A stretch of 64,000 nucleotides of DNA from Comamonadaceae bacterium (GTDB lineage: Bacteria; Pseudomonadota; Gammaproteobacteria; Burkholderiales; Burkholderiaceae_C): contig JAACZV010000002.1 of assembly GCA_009996515.1 (NCBI GenBank), positions 122,118 through 186,117 on the forward strand, given 5' to 3'. Below the pieces are notes generated by a model. The model worked only from the letters and a program-made list of their open reading frames with translations, searched no databases and was not told where the DNA came from. Position numbers and translations under genes: made by a program. Each line of letters starts with the position of its first letter. Position 1 is the first letter of the stretch. Shown in pieces: positions 17,504-25,272 of the stretch.

Positions 17504-18178
17504 ATGGAACTGTCCAACAAGACCGCCCGCGAGATCTGGGCGGAGGTGAAAGCCAACCCCGCGCGCGCGCGCTTCGGCTACGGCCGCAAGGCCGCGCTGG
17601 TGAACATCGACTTCCAGTGCGCCTACACCCGCGTGGACGAGTTCAAGACCGCCTACGAGACCGACCCGCGCCAGATCGAGTATGTGAACGCGCTGGCCAA
17701 GCGCTTGCGCGCGCTGAACTGGCCGGTGGTCTGGACGCATGTGGCCTATGCGGAGTCCGGCGAGGACGCCGGTGTGTGGGGCACGCGCACCAACACGCCC
17801 GACTCGCTGCAGAACATCAAGCATGGTTCGCGCCGCGCGCAGTTCGACGAGCGCTGCGAGATTGATCGAAGCCGCGACCTCGTCTACTGCAAGCGCATGC
17901 CCTCGCCCTTCTTCGAGACGCCGCTGCAGTCGCTGCTGGTCTGGCACCAGGTGGACACGGTCATCATCACCGGCGGCTCGACCTCGGGCTGCGTGCGCGC
18001 CGCCGCGGTGGACTCGCTGTCGCGCGGCTACCGCACCATCGTGCCGGAGCAGTGTGTGGCGGACAAGCACGAGTCCTACCACTTCGCCAACCTGACCGAC
18101 ATGATGCTCAAGTACGCCGACATCGTCGACGTCAACGAGACACTGGGCTGGCTGGACCAGCAGGTGGCGTCGGCATGA
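17504..18178 (+). CDS. Isochorismatase-family amidohydrolase (N-carbamoylsarcosine/maleamate amidase-like)
   Basis: 224-aa cysteine hydrolase of the isochorismatase superfamily with the intact catalytic triad D36 (in LVNIDFQCAY), K130 (in VYCKRMPSPFF) and C163 (in GSTSGCVRAAA), including the non-proline cis-peptide GGSTS. Family members hydrolyse N-carbamoyl compounds, nicotinamide or half-amides such as maleamate. Placed directly before two NodB/imidase-type genes (ATGA overlap at 18175), it would be a plausible half-amidase following cyclic imide opening; that coupling is inference. AGCAGAGAGGGATACG upstream contains a GAGG-type ribosome binding site. Confidence 0.9.
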   Translation: MELSNKTAREIWAEVKANPARARFGYGRKAALVNIDFQCAYTRVDEFKTAYETDPRQIEYVNALAKRLRALNWPVVWTHVAYAESGEDAGVWGTRTNTPDSLQNIKHGSRRAQFDERCEIDRSRDLVYCKRMPSPFFETPLQSLLVWHQVDTVIITGGSTSGCVRAAAVDSLSRGYRTIVPEQCVADKHESYHFANLTDMMLKYADIVDVNETLGWLDQQVASA

Positions 18179-19122
18179 GCGGTACGGCGACGCTGAAGGC
18201 CGACACCGGCCACTACGATTACTGGGCCTACCGCAACCGGCCCAAGATCCGCTGGCCCAACGGTGCGCGCGTGGCCTTTTGGGTCGCGCCCAACATCGAG
18301 TTCTACGAGCTCAACCCGCCGGCCAACCCGCAGCGCGCGGCCTGGCCGCACCCCTACCCGGCGGTTCCCGGCTACGCCATCCGCGACTACGGCAACCGCG
18401 TCGGCCACATGCGCCAGATGAAGCTGCTGGACAAGTACGGCATCCGCGGCTCCATCTCGCTGTCCACCGCGCTGTGCGACCACCATCCCGAGATCATCGA
18501 GATGTGCCGCGAGCGCGACTGGGAGTTCTTCAGCCACGGCATCTACAACACGCGCTACACCTACGGCATGTCCGAGGCCCAGGAGCGCGAGATGATCCTG
18601 GACTCCATCGAGACGATCAAGAAGCACACCGGCCGCGCGCCGGCGGGCTACCTGGCGCCCGCGCTGTCACACAGCGAGCGCACGCTGGACCTGTTCGCCG
18701 AACTCGGCGGCAGCTACACCTGCGACCTGTTCCACGACGACCAGCCCACGCCGCTGCAGGTGCGCGGCGGCCAGCGCTTCGTGTCGGTGCCCTACTCGCT
18801 GGAGTTGAACGACACCATCGCGTATGTGGTCAACAAGATGGAGCCGCGCCGCTACGGCCAGATCATCAAGGACTGCTTCGACCGCCTCTATGCCGAAGGC
18901 GCCGAGTCGGGCACCGTGATGTGCATTCCGACGCACAACTACCAGGTCAGCTGCCCGCACCGGCTGAAGGCCTTCGAGGATGCGCTGGCCTACATCACCG
19001 GCCACAGCGACGTCTGGGTCACCACCGGCCGCGAGATCGCCGAGCACTACCTGGCGAACCAGTACGACGACGCGCTGGCGGACATCGCCGCCAAGCAGGC
19101 GTCCAGCAAGGGAGGCCGCTGA
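18175..19122 (+). CDS. NodB-fold polysaccharide-deacetylase-family hydrolase (paralogue 1)
   Basis: 315 aa, NodB-type beta/alpha barrel. The motif-1 strand is VAFWVAPNIEFYELNP, motif 2 is WEFFSHGIYNTRYTYG (metal or substrate histidine), and the C-terminal conserved histidine is in IPTHNYQVSCPHR. The classic TFDDG and HTxxH motifs are absent, placing it in the group annotated as polysaccharide deacetylases but related to allantoinase/cyclic imidase. It is followed immediately by a second paralogue (TGATG overlap at 19120-19124), suggesting a hetero-oligomer or sequential action on related substrates. Confidence 0.82.
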   Translation: MSGTATLKADTGHYDYWAYRNRPKIRWPNGARVAFWVAPNIEFYELNPPANPQRAAWPHPYPAVPGYAIRDYGNRVGHMRQMKLLDKYGIRGSISLSTALCDHHPEIIEMCRERDWEFFSHGIYNTRYTYGMSEAQEREMILDSIETIKKHTGRAPAGYLAPALSHSERTLDLFAELGGSYTCDLFHDDQPTPLQVRGGQRFVSVPYSLELNDTIAYVVNKMEPRRYGQIIKDCFDRLYAEGAESGTVMCIPTHNYQVSCPHRLKAFEDALAYITGHSDVWVTTGREIAEHYLANQYDDALADIAAKQASSKGGR

Positions 19123-20051
19123 TGGCGCTCGACCCCATCCACCTGCAATACCCGATGCGCCGTCATGGCATGGACCATGACCGTTATGCCTGGTCCATGT
19201 TGACCGACCGCCCGGCCGTGCGCTGGCCGGGCGACAAGCCGCTGGCCGTGTGGGTCAACGTGAGCCTGCAGCATTTCCCGATGAACCCGTCGGCCAAGCT
19301 CAGGCTGCCCGGCTCGATGACGATGCCGCATCCCGACCTGCGCCACTTCACGCTGCGCGACTACGGCAACCGCGTCGGCATCTGGCGCTTCCTGCAGGCC
19401 TTCGACCGCTTCGGCATCCAGCCCAGCTTCGCGATCAACGCCGAGCTGGCGCAGCGCTACCCCGAGCTGATGGCCGCCATCCGGGACCGCGGCGACGAGG
19501 TGCTGGGTCACTCCTGGTCCATGGACACGCCGCACCACGGCGGGCTGGACATCGAGGTCGAGCGCGCCACCGTGAAGCGCTCGCTCAGCGTGCTGCGCGA
19601 GGCCAGCGGCCAGGCCGTGCGCGGCTGGCTCAGCCCTGGCAAGCTGCAGAGCGCCCACACGCCCGAGCTGCTGAAGGAAGAGGGCGTCGAGTACTTCGCC
19701 GACTGGGTCAACGACGAGCTGCCCTACCGCTTCCACACCGCCGCCGGCGACCTGTGGAACCTGCCGCTGGCCACCGAGATCGAGGACCGTTTCGTCGTCA
19801 TGGACAACCTGCACGACGAAGCCTCGTGGGCCCAGCAGGTCATGGACGCTTTCGAGCTGCTGCTGGCCGAGGGCCGGGAGCAGGGCGGCCGGCTGCTGAC
19901 GTTGTCGCTGCACCCCTGGGTGATGGGCCAGCCGCACCGCATGAAGCACCTCGAAGCCGTGCTGGCCCACATCGCCGCGAGCAGCGAGGTCTGGCAGGCC
20001 GCCCCGGGCGCCATCCTGGACGCCTTCACCGCCCAGCAGGAGGCCGCATGA
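19122..20051 (+). CDS. NodB-fold polysaccharide-deacetylase-family hydrolase (paralogue 2)
   Basis: 309 aa, same fold as its upstream neighbour: AVWVNVSLQHFPMNP, then YGNRVGIWRFL, DEVLGHSWSMDTPHHGG near residue 125, and SLHPWVMGQPHRM near residue 262. The first motif lacks the acidic residue seen in the 13616 protein (EEGSE becomes SLQHF), so the pair may have different catalytic competence. The ATG shares one base with the preceding stop, and the stop shares ATGA with the lyase gene at 20048. Confidence 0.82.
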   Translation: MALDPIHLQYPMRRHGMDHDRYAWSMLTDRPAVRWPGDKPLAVWVNVSLQHFPMNPSAKLRLPGSMTMPHPDLRHFTLRDYGNRVGIWRFLQAFDRFGIQPSFAINAELAQRYPELMAAIRDRGDEVLGHSWSMDTPHHGGLDIEVERATVKRSLSVLREASGQAVRGWLSPGKLQSAHTPELLKEEGVEYFADWVNDELPYRFHTAAGDLWNLPLATEIEDRFVVMDNLHDEASWAQQVMDAFELLLAEGREQGGRLLTLSLHPWVMGQPHRMKHLEAVLAHIAASSEVWQAAPGAILDAFTAQQEAA

Positions 20052-20986
20052 GCGGGCGCGGCATCTTCATCAGCGAAGTGGGCCCGCGCGATGGCCTGCA
20101 GAGCATCAAGTCCATCATGCCGACCGAGGCCAAGAAGGCCTGGGTCAGCGCCGCGGCCGCGGCCGGCGTGCCCGAGATCGAGGTGGGCTCCTTCGTGCCC
20201 GCCCACATCCTGCCGCAGCTCGCGGACACGGCCGAGATCGTCGCCCATGCGCGCACCATCCCCGGTCTGAACGTGGCCGTGCTGGTGCCCAACTTCAAGG
20301 GCGCGCAGGCGGCCATCGCGGCCGGCGCGCACAAGATCACCATCCCGCTGTCGGTCAGCGAGACCCACAGCCTGCGCAACGTGCGCCGCAGCCATGCGCA
20401 GATGCTGGACGAGGTGCGCCAGATCGCCGAGCTGATCCGCAGCCTGCCGGCCGGGCAGCGCCCGCACTTCGAGGGCGGCCTGTCCACCGCCTTCGGCTGC
20501 ACGCTGGAAGGCGTGGTGCCGGAGCAGCGCGTCGTCGAGCTGGCCGTCGCACTGATGGAAGCGGGTTGCGACGAGGTGGGCCTGTCGGACACCACCGGCT
20601 ACGGCAACCCGGCGCAGGTGCGCAGCCTGACCAAGGCCGTCTGGTCCGCGGTGGGCCGCGACAAGCTGACCGGCATCCACCTGCACAACACCCGCGGCCA
20701 GGGCCTGGCCAATGCGCTGGCCGCGCTTGACGTGGGTCTCACCACGCTCGACGCCTCGCTCGCCGGCCTGGGCGGCTGCCCGTTCGCGCCGGGTGCCAGC
20801 GGCAACATCGTCACCGAAGACCTGGTCTTCATGCTCGAGGCCATGGGCCTCAAGACCGGCATCGACATCGACGCGCTGTTCGCCACCCGCGAGCTGCTGG
20901 CCCAGGCGCTGCCTGACGAGCCGCTGTACGGCCTGACGCCGCTGTCCGGCCTGCCCAAGGGCTTCGAGCCCGCCACCAGGAAATAA
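20048..20986 (+). CDS. HMG-CoA-lyase-family protein
   Basis: 312-aa DRE-TIM metallolyase. The active-site residues of HMG-CoA lyase are present: R14-D15 in EVGPRDGLQ, H211 and H213 in GIHLHNTRGQGLAN, and C244 in the loop GLGGCPFAPGASGN. It should cleave a 3-hydroxy-3-methylacyl-CoA (for example HMG-CoA or a citramalyl-CoA-type thioester) to acetyl-CoA and an oxoacid. The following CaiB-type transferase could supply the CoA ester, and the LeuCD-like pair the hydroxy acid. Hydroxymethylglutaryl-CoA lyase of leucine degradation is an alternative, but the neighbours do not resemble that pathway. Confidence 0.9.
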   Translation: MSGRGIFISEVGPRDGLQSIKSIMPTEAKKAWVSAAAAAGVPEIEVGSFVPAHILPQLADTAEIVAHARTIPGLNVAVLVPNFKGAQAAIAAGAHKITIPLSVSETHSLRNVRRSHAQMLDEVRQIAELIRSLPAGQRPHFEGGLSTAFGCTLEGVVPEQRVVELAVALMEAGCDEVGLSDTTGYGNPAQVRSLTKAVWSAVGRDKLTGIHLHNTRGQGLANALAALDVGLTTLDASLAGLGGCPFAPGASGNIVTEDLVFMLEAMGLKTGIDIDALFATRELLAQALPDEPLYGLTPLSGLPKGFEPATRK

Positions 20987-20992
20987 CGCACC

Positions 20993-22192
20993 ATGAGCAG
21001 TACACAGCAAGACCTGCACGACCTCCCGCTGGCAGGCCTGAAGGTCATCGAGTTCACCCACATGGTGATGGGCCCCAGCATCGGCGTGATCCTCGCCGAC
21101 ATGGGCGCCGACGTGACCAAGATCGAACCCGTCAAGGGCGACAACACGCGCCGCCTGAGCGGCTCGGGTTCGGGCTACTTCGCGATGTACAACCGCAACA
21201 AGAAGAGCCTGGCCATCGACACCCAGTCGGCCAAGGGCCGTGATATCGTGCAGCAGCTGCTGGGCGATGCGGACATCGTCATCGAGAACTTCCGCACCGG
21301 TTCCATGGACGAGCTGGGCTTCGGCTACGACGAACTGGCCAAGACCAACCCGCGGCTGATCTACTGCTCGGGCAAGGGCTTCCTGACCGGTCCCTACGAG
21401 CAGCGCACCGCGCTGGACGAAGTCGCGCAGATGATGGGCGGCCTGGCCTACATGACCGGCCTGCCGGACAAGCCCATGCGTGCCGGCGCCTCGGTCATCG
21501 ACGTGACCGGCGCGATGTTCGGCGTCATCGGCATCCTCGGTGCGCTGGAGCAGCGCCACCGCACTGGCCGCGGCCAGCGCATCACGACCTCGCTGTACGA
21601 GACCACGGCCTTCCTGGTCGGCCAGCACATGGCGCAGTTCGCCGTCACCGGCAAGGCCGCGCCGCCGATGTCCATCCGCCAGTCCGCCTGGGCCGTCTAC
21701 GACGTGTTCGAGGCCGGCGACGGCGAGCGGGTGTTCGCTGCCGTCGTCAGCGACACGCAGTGGCGCAAGTTCTGCGAGTCCTTCGGCTTCGCCGAGTTCC
21801 TGGCCGACGAGAGCCTGGCCAAGAACACCGACCGCGTGCGCCAGCGCGAGCGCACGCTGCCCGTCATCCGCGAGCGCTTCAAGCAGTTCGACAAGGCCGG
21901 CCTGATGGCCAAGCTGGAGGAGACCGGCCTGCCGTTCGCCCCCATCGCCAAGCCCGAGGAGTTGCTGGACGACCCGCATCTGAACGCCGCCGGCGGCCTG
22001 GTGCCCGTCACGCTGCCCGATGGCCGCGCCACCAAGCTGCCGGCCCTGCCCATCGAGATGGACGGCCGCCGCTTCGGCCTGCGCCACGACCTGCCGCAGA
22101 TCGGCGCCAACGGCCGCGAGCTGCTGTTGTCGCGTGGCCTGAGCGCGGCGGAGATCGACGAACTGGTGCAGCAAGGCATCGTCGCGGCATGA
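20993..22192 (+). CDS. CaiB/BaiF (class III) CoA-transferase
   Basis: 399 aa, formyl-CoA-transferase family. N-terminal KVIEFTHMVMGPSIGVILAD, RNKKSLAIDTQSAKG near residue 68, and AGASVIDVTGAMFG near residue 164, with the catalytic-position aspartate in SVID. Member of the rightward operon; its stop shares ATGA with the LeuC-like gene at 22189. It probably activates a branched hydroxy- or dicarboxylic acid for the HMG-CoA-lyase-like enzyme. One of three CaiB-type transferases in the supercluster, each in a different operon. Confidence 0.92.
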   Translation: MSSTQQDLHDLPLAGLKVIEFTHMVMGPSIGVILADMGADVTKIEPVKGDNTRRLSGSGSGYFAMYNRNKKSLAIDTQSAKGRDIVQQLLGDADIVIENFRTGSMDELGFGYDELAKTNPRLIYCSGKGFLTGPYEQRTALDEVAQMMGGLAYMTGLPDKPMRAGASVIDVTGAMFGVIGILGALEQRHRTGRGQRITTSLYETTAFLVGQHMAQFAVTGKAAPPMSIRQSAWAVYDVFEAGDGERVFAAVVSDTQWRKFCESFGFAEFLADESLAKNTDRVRQRERTLPVIRERFKQFDKAGLMAKLEETGLPFAPIAKPEELLDDPHLNAAGGLVPVTLPDGRATKLPALPIEMDGRRFGLRHDLPQIGANGRELLLSRGLSAAEIDELVQQGIVAA

Positions 22193-23619
22193 GCGGGCTG
22201 TCCCTTTTCGAGAAGCTCTGGCGCCAGCACGTGGTGACGGAGCTGGGCGACGGCGCCAGCCTGATCCACATCGACCGCGTGTTCCTGCACGAGCGCACCG
22301 GCGGCGTCGCGCTGCGCGCGCTGGACGAGGCCGGCCACCAGGTGCGGCATCCGAAGCTGGACTTCGCGACGCTGGACCACATCGTCGACACCTTCCCCGG
22401 CCGCAACGACTGCTCGCGCAAGGGCGGCGGCTCGCTGATGCCCGGCGGCGACGCCTTCATCCGCACGACGCGCGAGCAGACCGCCGCCAAGGGCATCCAG
22501 CTGTTCGACCTGGGCGACAGGCGCCAGGGCATCGTGCACGTGGTCTCGCCGGAACAGGGCATCGTGCTGCCCGGCGCCACCGTCGTCTGCCCCGACAGCC
22601 ACACCTGCACGCAAGGCGCCCTGGGCGCGCTGGCCTGGGGCATAGGCTCGTCCGAGGCCGAGCATGCGCTGGCGACGCAGACGCTGCGCATCGTCAAGCC
22701 CAAGTCCATGCGCGTGTTCTTCGACGGCCAGCTGGCGCCCAGCGTGACGGCCAAGGACATGATCCTCGCGCTGATCGCCCGCGACACCGCCTCCGGTGCG
22801 CGGGGCTCAGTGGTCGAGTTCGCCGGCGAGGCCGTGCGCAGTCTGAGCGTCGAGGCGCGCATGACGCTGTGCAATATGGCGGTCGAGTTCTCGGCCTTCA
22901 CCGGCCTGATCGCGCCCGACCTCGCGACGCTGGACTATCTGCATGGCCGCCCCTATGCCCCCAAGGGCGAGATGTGGGAGCAGGCCTGCCTGGCCTGGCG
23001 CTCGTTGCACAGCGATGCCGATGCGCGCTTCGACTTCGAGACGCGGCTGGACGTGTCCACGCTCGCGCCCATGCTGACCTGGGGCACCAGCCCGCAGCAT
23101 GCCGTGGGCGTGGACCAATGCGTGCCCGACCCCGCGGCCGTCGCCGACAAGGCGACCCGAGAGGCCATGGAGAAGGCGCTGGCCTACATGGACCTGCAAC
23201 CCGGCCAGGCGCTGGCCGGCGTGCCCATCGACGCGGCCTTCATCGGCTCGTGCACCAACAGCCGGCTGTCCGACCTGCGCGCCGCCGCGGCCGTGCTGGG
23301 CGGCCGCAAGGTCGCGCCCGGTGTCAAGGCGATCTGCGTGCCGGGCTCGACCCAAGTCAAGCTCGCGGCGGAAGCCGAGGGCCTGCACCAAGTTTTCATC
23401 GATGCCGGCTTCGAGTGGCGCGAGTCCGGTTGCTCCATGTGCTTCTTCGCCGGCGGCGAGAGCTTCGGCCTGCGCCAGCGCGTCGTCAGCAGCACCAACC
23501 GCAACTTCGAGAGCCGCCAGGGGCCGCAGACGCGCACCCACCTGGCCAGCCCGGTCACCGTGGCAGCCTCGGCCATCGCCGGCCGCCTGGCCGATCCCCG
23601 TCCGCTGCTGGGGCACTGA
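22189..23619 (+). CDS. Aconitase-family hydro-lyase large subunit (LeuC-like)
   Basis: 476 aa, isopropylmalate-isomerase large-subunit type. The three 4Fe-4S cysteines are C355 (FIGSCTNSRLSDL), C415 and C418 (SGCSMCFF), with the 60/3 spacing of LeuC. VVCPDSHTCTQGALG lies near residue 128. CFFAGG replaces the usual CLGMN after the second cysteine pair. Location behind a CoA-transferase and HMG-CoA-lyase-like gene, with no leuB nearby, argues for a catabolic hydratase (mesaconase-, citraconase- or dimethylmaleate-hydratase-like) instead of leucine biosynthesis. Small subunit follows immediately. Confidence 0.88.
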   Translation: MSGLSLFEKLWRQHVVTELGDGASLIHIDRVFLHERTGGVALRALDEAGHQVRHPKLDFATLDHIVDTFPGRNDCSRKGGGSLMPGGDAFIRTTREQTAAKGIQLFDLGDRRQGIVHVVSPEQGIVLPGATVVCPDSHTCTQGALGALAWGIGSSEAEHALATQTLRIVKPKSMRVFFDGQLAPSVTAKDMILALIARDTASGARGSVVEFAGEAVRSLSVEARMTLCNMAVEFSAFTGLIAPDLATLDYLHGRPYAPKGEMWEQACLAWRSLHSDADARFDFETRLDVSTLAPMLTWGTSPQHAVGVDQCVPDPAAVADKATREAMEKALAYMDLQPGQALAGVPIDAAFIGSCTNSRLSDLRAAAAVLGGRKVAPGVKAICVPGSTQVKLAAEAEGLHQVFIDAGFEWRESGCSMCFFAGGESFGLRQRVVSSTNRNFESRQGPQTRTHLASPVTVAASAIAGRLADPRPLLGH

Positions 23620-23620
23620 G

Positions 23621-24241
23621 ATGGAAAAGTTCGAGATCCACGAGGGCGTCGCAGCCGCGCTGCTGCGCAGCAACGTCGACACCGACGCCATCATCCCGTC
23701 GCGCGAGATGAAGACGGTCGGCAAGACCGGCCTGGCCGCGGGGCTGTTCGCCGGCTGGCGCTACCTGGACGCCGCCACCCGCACGCCCGACCCCGAGTTC
23801 GTGCTGAACCGGCCGGAGCAGCAGGGCACGACCATCCTGCTGTCGGGGCTGAACTTCGGCTGCGGCTCGTCGCGTGAGCATGCCGTCTGGGCGCTGCACG
23901 AATACGGCATCCGCGTCGTCATCGCTCCCAGCTTCGGCGCCATCTTCGCGGGCAACTGCGTGCGCAACGGCCTGCTGCCGGTGGTGCTGCCCGAGGCCCA
24001 GGTCGCCGAGCTGGCCGCGGCGGTCGGCGACGACCCGCAGGGCCGGCGCATCACGGTGGACCTGCAGCGCTGCGTGGTCGAGGCCGGTGGCCGCAGCTAT
24101 CCGTTCACGCTGCCCGCCAGCCAGCGCGAGATGCTGCTGAAGGGGCTGGACCCGATCGCGCTGACGCTGGAGTCGTCGGCCGCGATCGACGCCTTCCAGG
24201 CCGCCGACCGTCAGGCCCGCCCGTGGATCTGGCTGGACTGA
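23621..24241 (+). CDS. Aconitase-family hydro-lyase small subunit (LeuD-like)
   Basis: 206 aa, swivelling small subunit partner of the LeuC-like protein. It has NVDTDAIIPSREMKT near residue 18, NFGCGSSREHAVWAL near residue 75, and SFGAIFAGNCVRNGLLPV near residue 103, all standard LeuD substrate-binding elements. It starts 1 bp after the large-subunit stop. It forms the substrate-specific side of the dehydratase, so its divergence would tell which hydroxy acid is used. It is followed by a 179-bp gap containing a dispersed repeat element. Confidence 0.88.
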   Translation: MEKFEIHEGVAAALLRSNVDTDAIIPSREMKTVGKTGLAAGLFAGWRYLDAATRTPDPEFVLNRPEQQGTTILLSGLNFGCGSSREHAVWALHEYGIRVVIAPSFGAIFAGNCVRNGLLPVVLPEAQVAELAAAVGDDPQGRRITVDLQRCVVEAGGRSYPFTLPASQREMLLKGLDPIALTLESSAAIDAFQAADRQARPWIWLD

Positions 24242-24296
24242 AGTCGCTGGGGCCCCTCGCCCGGCTTTGCGGCGTTGAACGCGCGCAAATCTGGTC

Positions 24297-24388
24297 GATC
24301 CCCCGAGGGGATGGCGATGCTCGCGGGGAAGCCCCCGCTCACACATCGCCTTCGCGGGCCGGCTTGGGGCGGCCCGGCGCTCGGCCCG
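24297..24388 (-). repeat. Dispersed intergenic repeat element, copy 1 (about 92 bp)
   Basis: Read on the minus strand this matches the element at 60371-60462: conserved flank GCGCCGGGCCGC...AAGCCGGCCCGCG, then GGCGATGTG, a central hairpin, then GCATCGCC.TCCCCTCGGGGGA. The central hairpin here is GCGGGG/CCCCGC with a 4-nt loop; in the other copy a different sequence pairs equally well. It lies between the LeuD-like and cupin genes. Confidence 0.8.
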
Positions 24389-24420
24389 AAAGACAAGCAA
24401 CTGCCGCCTGGAGATTTGCG

Positions 24421-25260
24421 ATGTTGAACCGTCCCCACATCGAGTTCGTGCAGGCGCAGATGCTGCCGTGGCGGCGCATTCCGCCCGGAGCGGCCCGGCC
24501 CGACGCCGAATACAAATACCTCAGCCGCGATGCCGACACCGGCGCCTGCACCTGCCTGATCCGCTATCCCATGGGCTGGGCGCGACTGGGCGACGAGGCG
24601 CTGGACGCCGCCGAGGAGTTCTATGTGCTGGACGGTGAGCTCGAGCTCAACGGCGAGCGCTTCGCGGCCGACCACTACGGCCATGTGCCGCGCGGTGCGC
24701 TGCGCCGTTCGATGTCGACGCTGCGCGGCGCCGTCGTGCTGACCTTCTTCGACGCCGAGCCGCGCTTCGCGGCCCGGGCCCGGCCGACCGAGCCCGCCAC
24801 GCGCGCCGATGTGCTGCACATGCCCTGGGACATGCGCGTCAACGACAGCAAGCTCGCCCACCTGGGCATCTCGCGCAAGGACTTGCGCACCGACCCGGTG
24901 ACCGGCGAGCGCAGCTTCCTGTCGATGATGCTGCCGCACTCCGAGCCGCCCGGCTCGCAGGGGCCGCGCGAGTCGCATCCGGTGGTGGAGGAATGCTTCG
25001 TGATCTCCGGCTCGCTGGTCGGGCCGCACGGCGAGATGCATGCCGGCGCCTACTTCTGGCGCCCGCCGGGCATCCCGCATGGGCCCTTCGGCACGCGCTG
25101 GGGCTGCGTGGCGCTGATCCGCTTCGTCGGCGGCCGGCACGTCAATCTCTGGACCGCCGACGAGGCGCCGTTCGACTTCCGTCAGCCCTACCAGCCGGTG
25201 CTGCCGCCCGATCTCGCGCACCTGCGCGCCCAGACCTGGCTGCCCGGCACGGCCTATTGA
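24421..25260 (+). CDS. Cupin-domain protein (two tandem cupin modules)
   Basis: 279 aa with two beta-barrel modules. The first has EEFYVLDGELELNGERFAA near residues 62-80, the second VVEECFVISGSLVGPHGEMHAGAYFWRPPG near residues 190-220 with the tail PHGPFGTRWG; histidines and glutamates in these stretches are typical cupin metal ligands. Bicupin proteins include dioxygenases and epimerases; DUF4437-like proteins look similar. The ATG at 24421 has GGAG ten bases upstream, and an upstream in-frame start would run through the repeat element, so it was rejected. Role in the pathway unknown. Last rightward gene of its operon, converging on the sigma54 regulator. Confidence 0.8.
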   Translation: MLNRPHIEFVQAQMLPWRRIPPGAARPDAEYKYLSRDADTGACTCLIRYPMGWARLGDEALDAAEEFYVLDGELELNGERFAADHYGHVPRGALRRSMSTLRGAVVLTFFDAEPRFAARARPTEPATRADVLHMPWDMRVNDSKLAHLGISRKDLRTDPVTGERSFLSMMLPHSEPPGSQGPRESHPVVEECFVISGSLVGPHGEMHAGAYFWRPPGIPHGPFGTRWGCVALIRFVGGRHVNLWTADEAPFDFRQPYQPVLPPDLAHLRAQTWLPGTAY

Positions 25261-25272
25261 CGCCGGCGCGGC

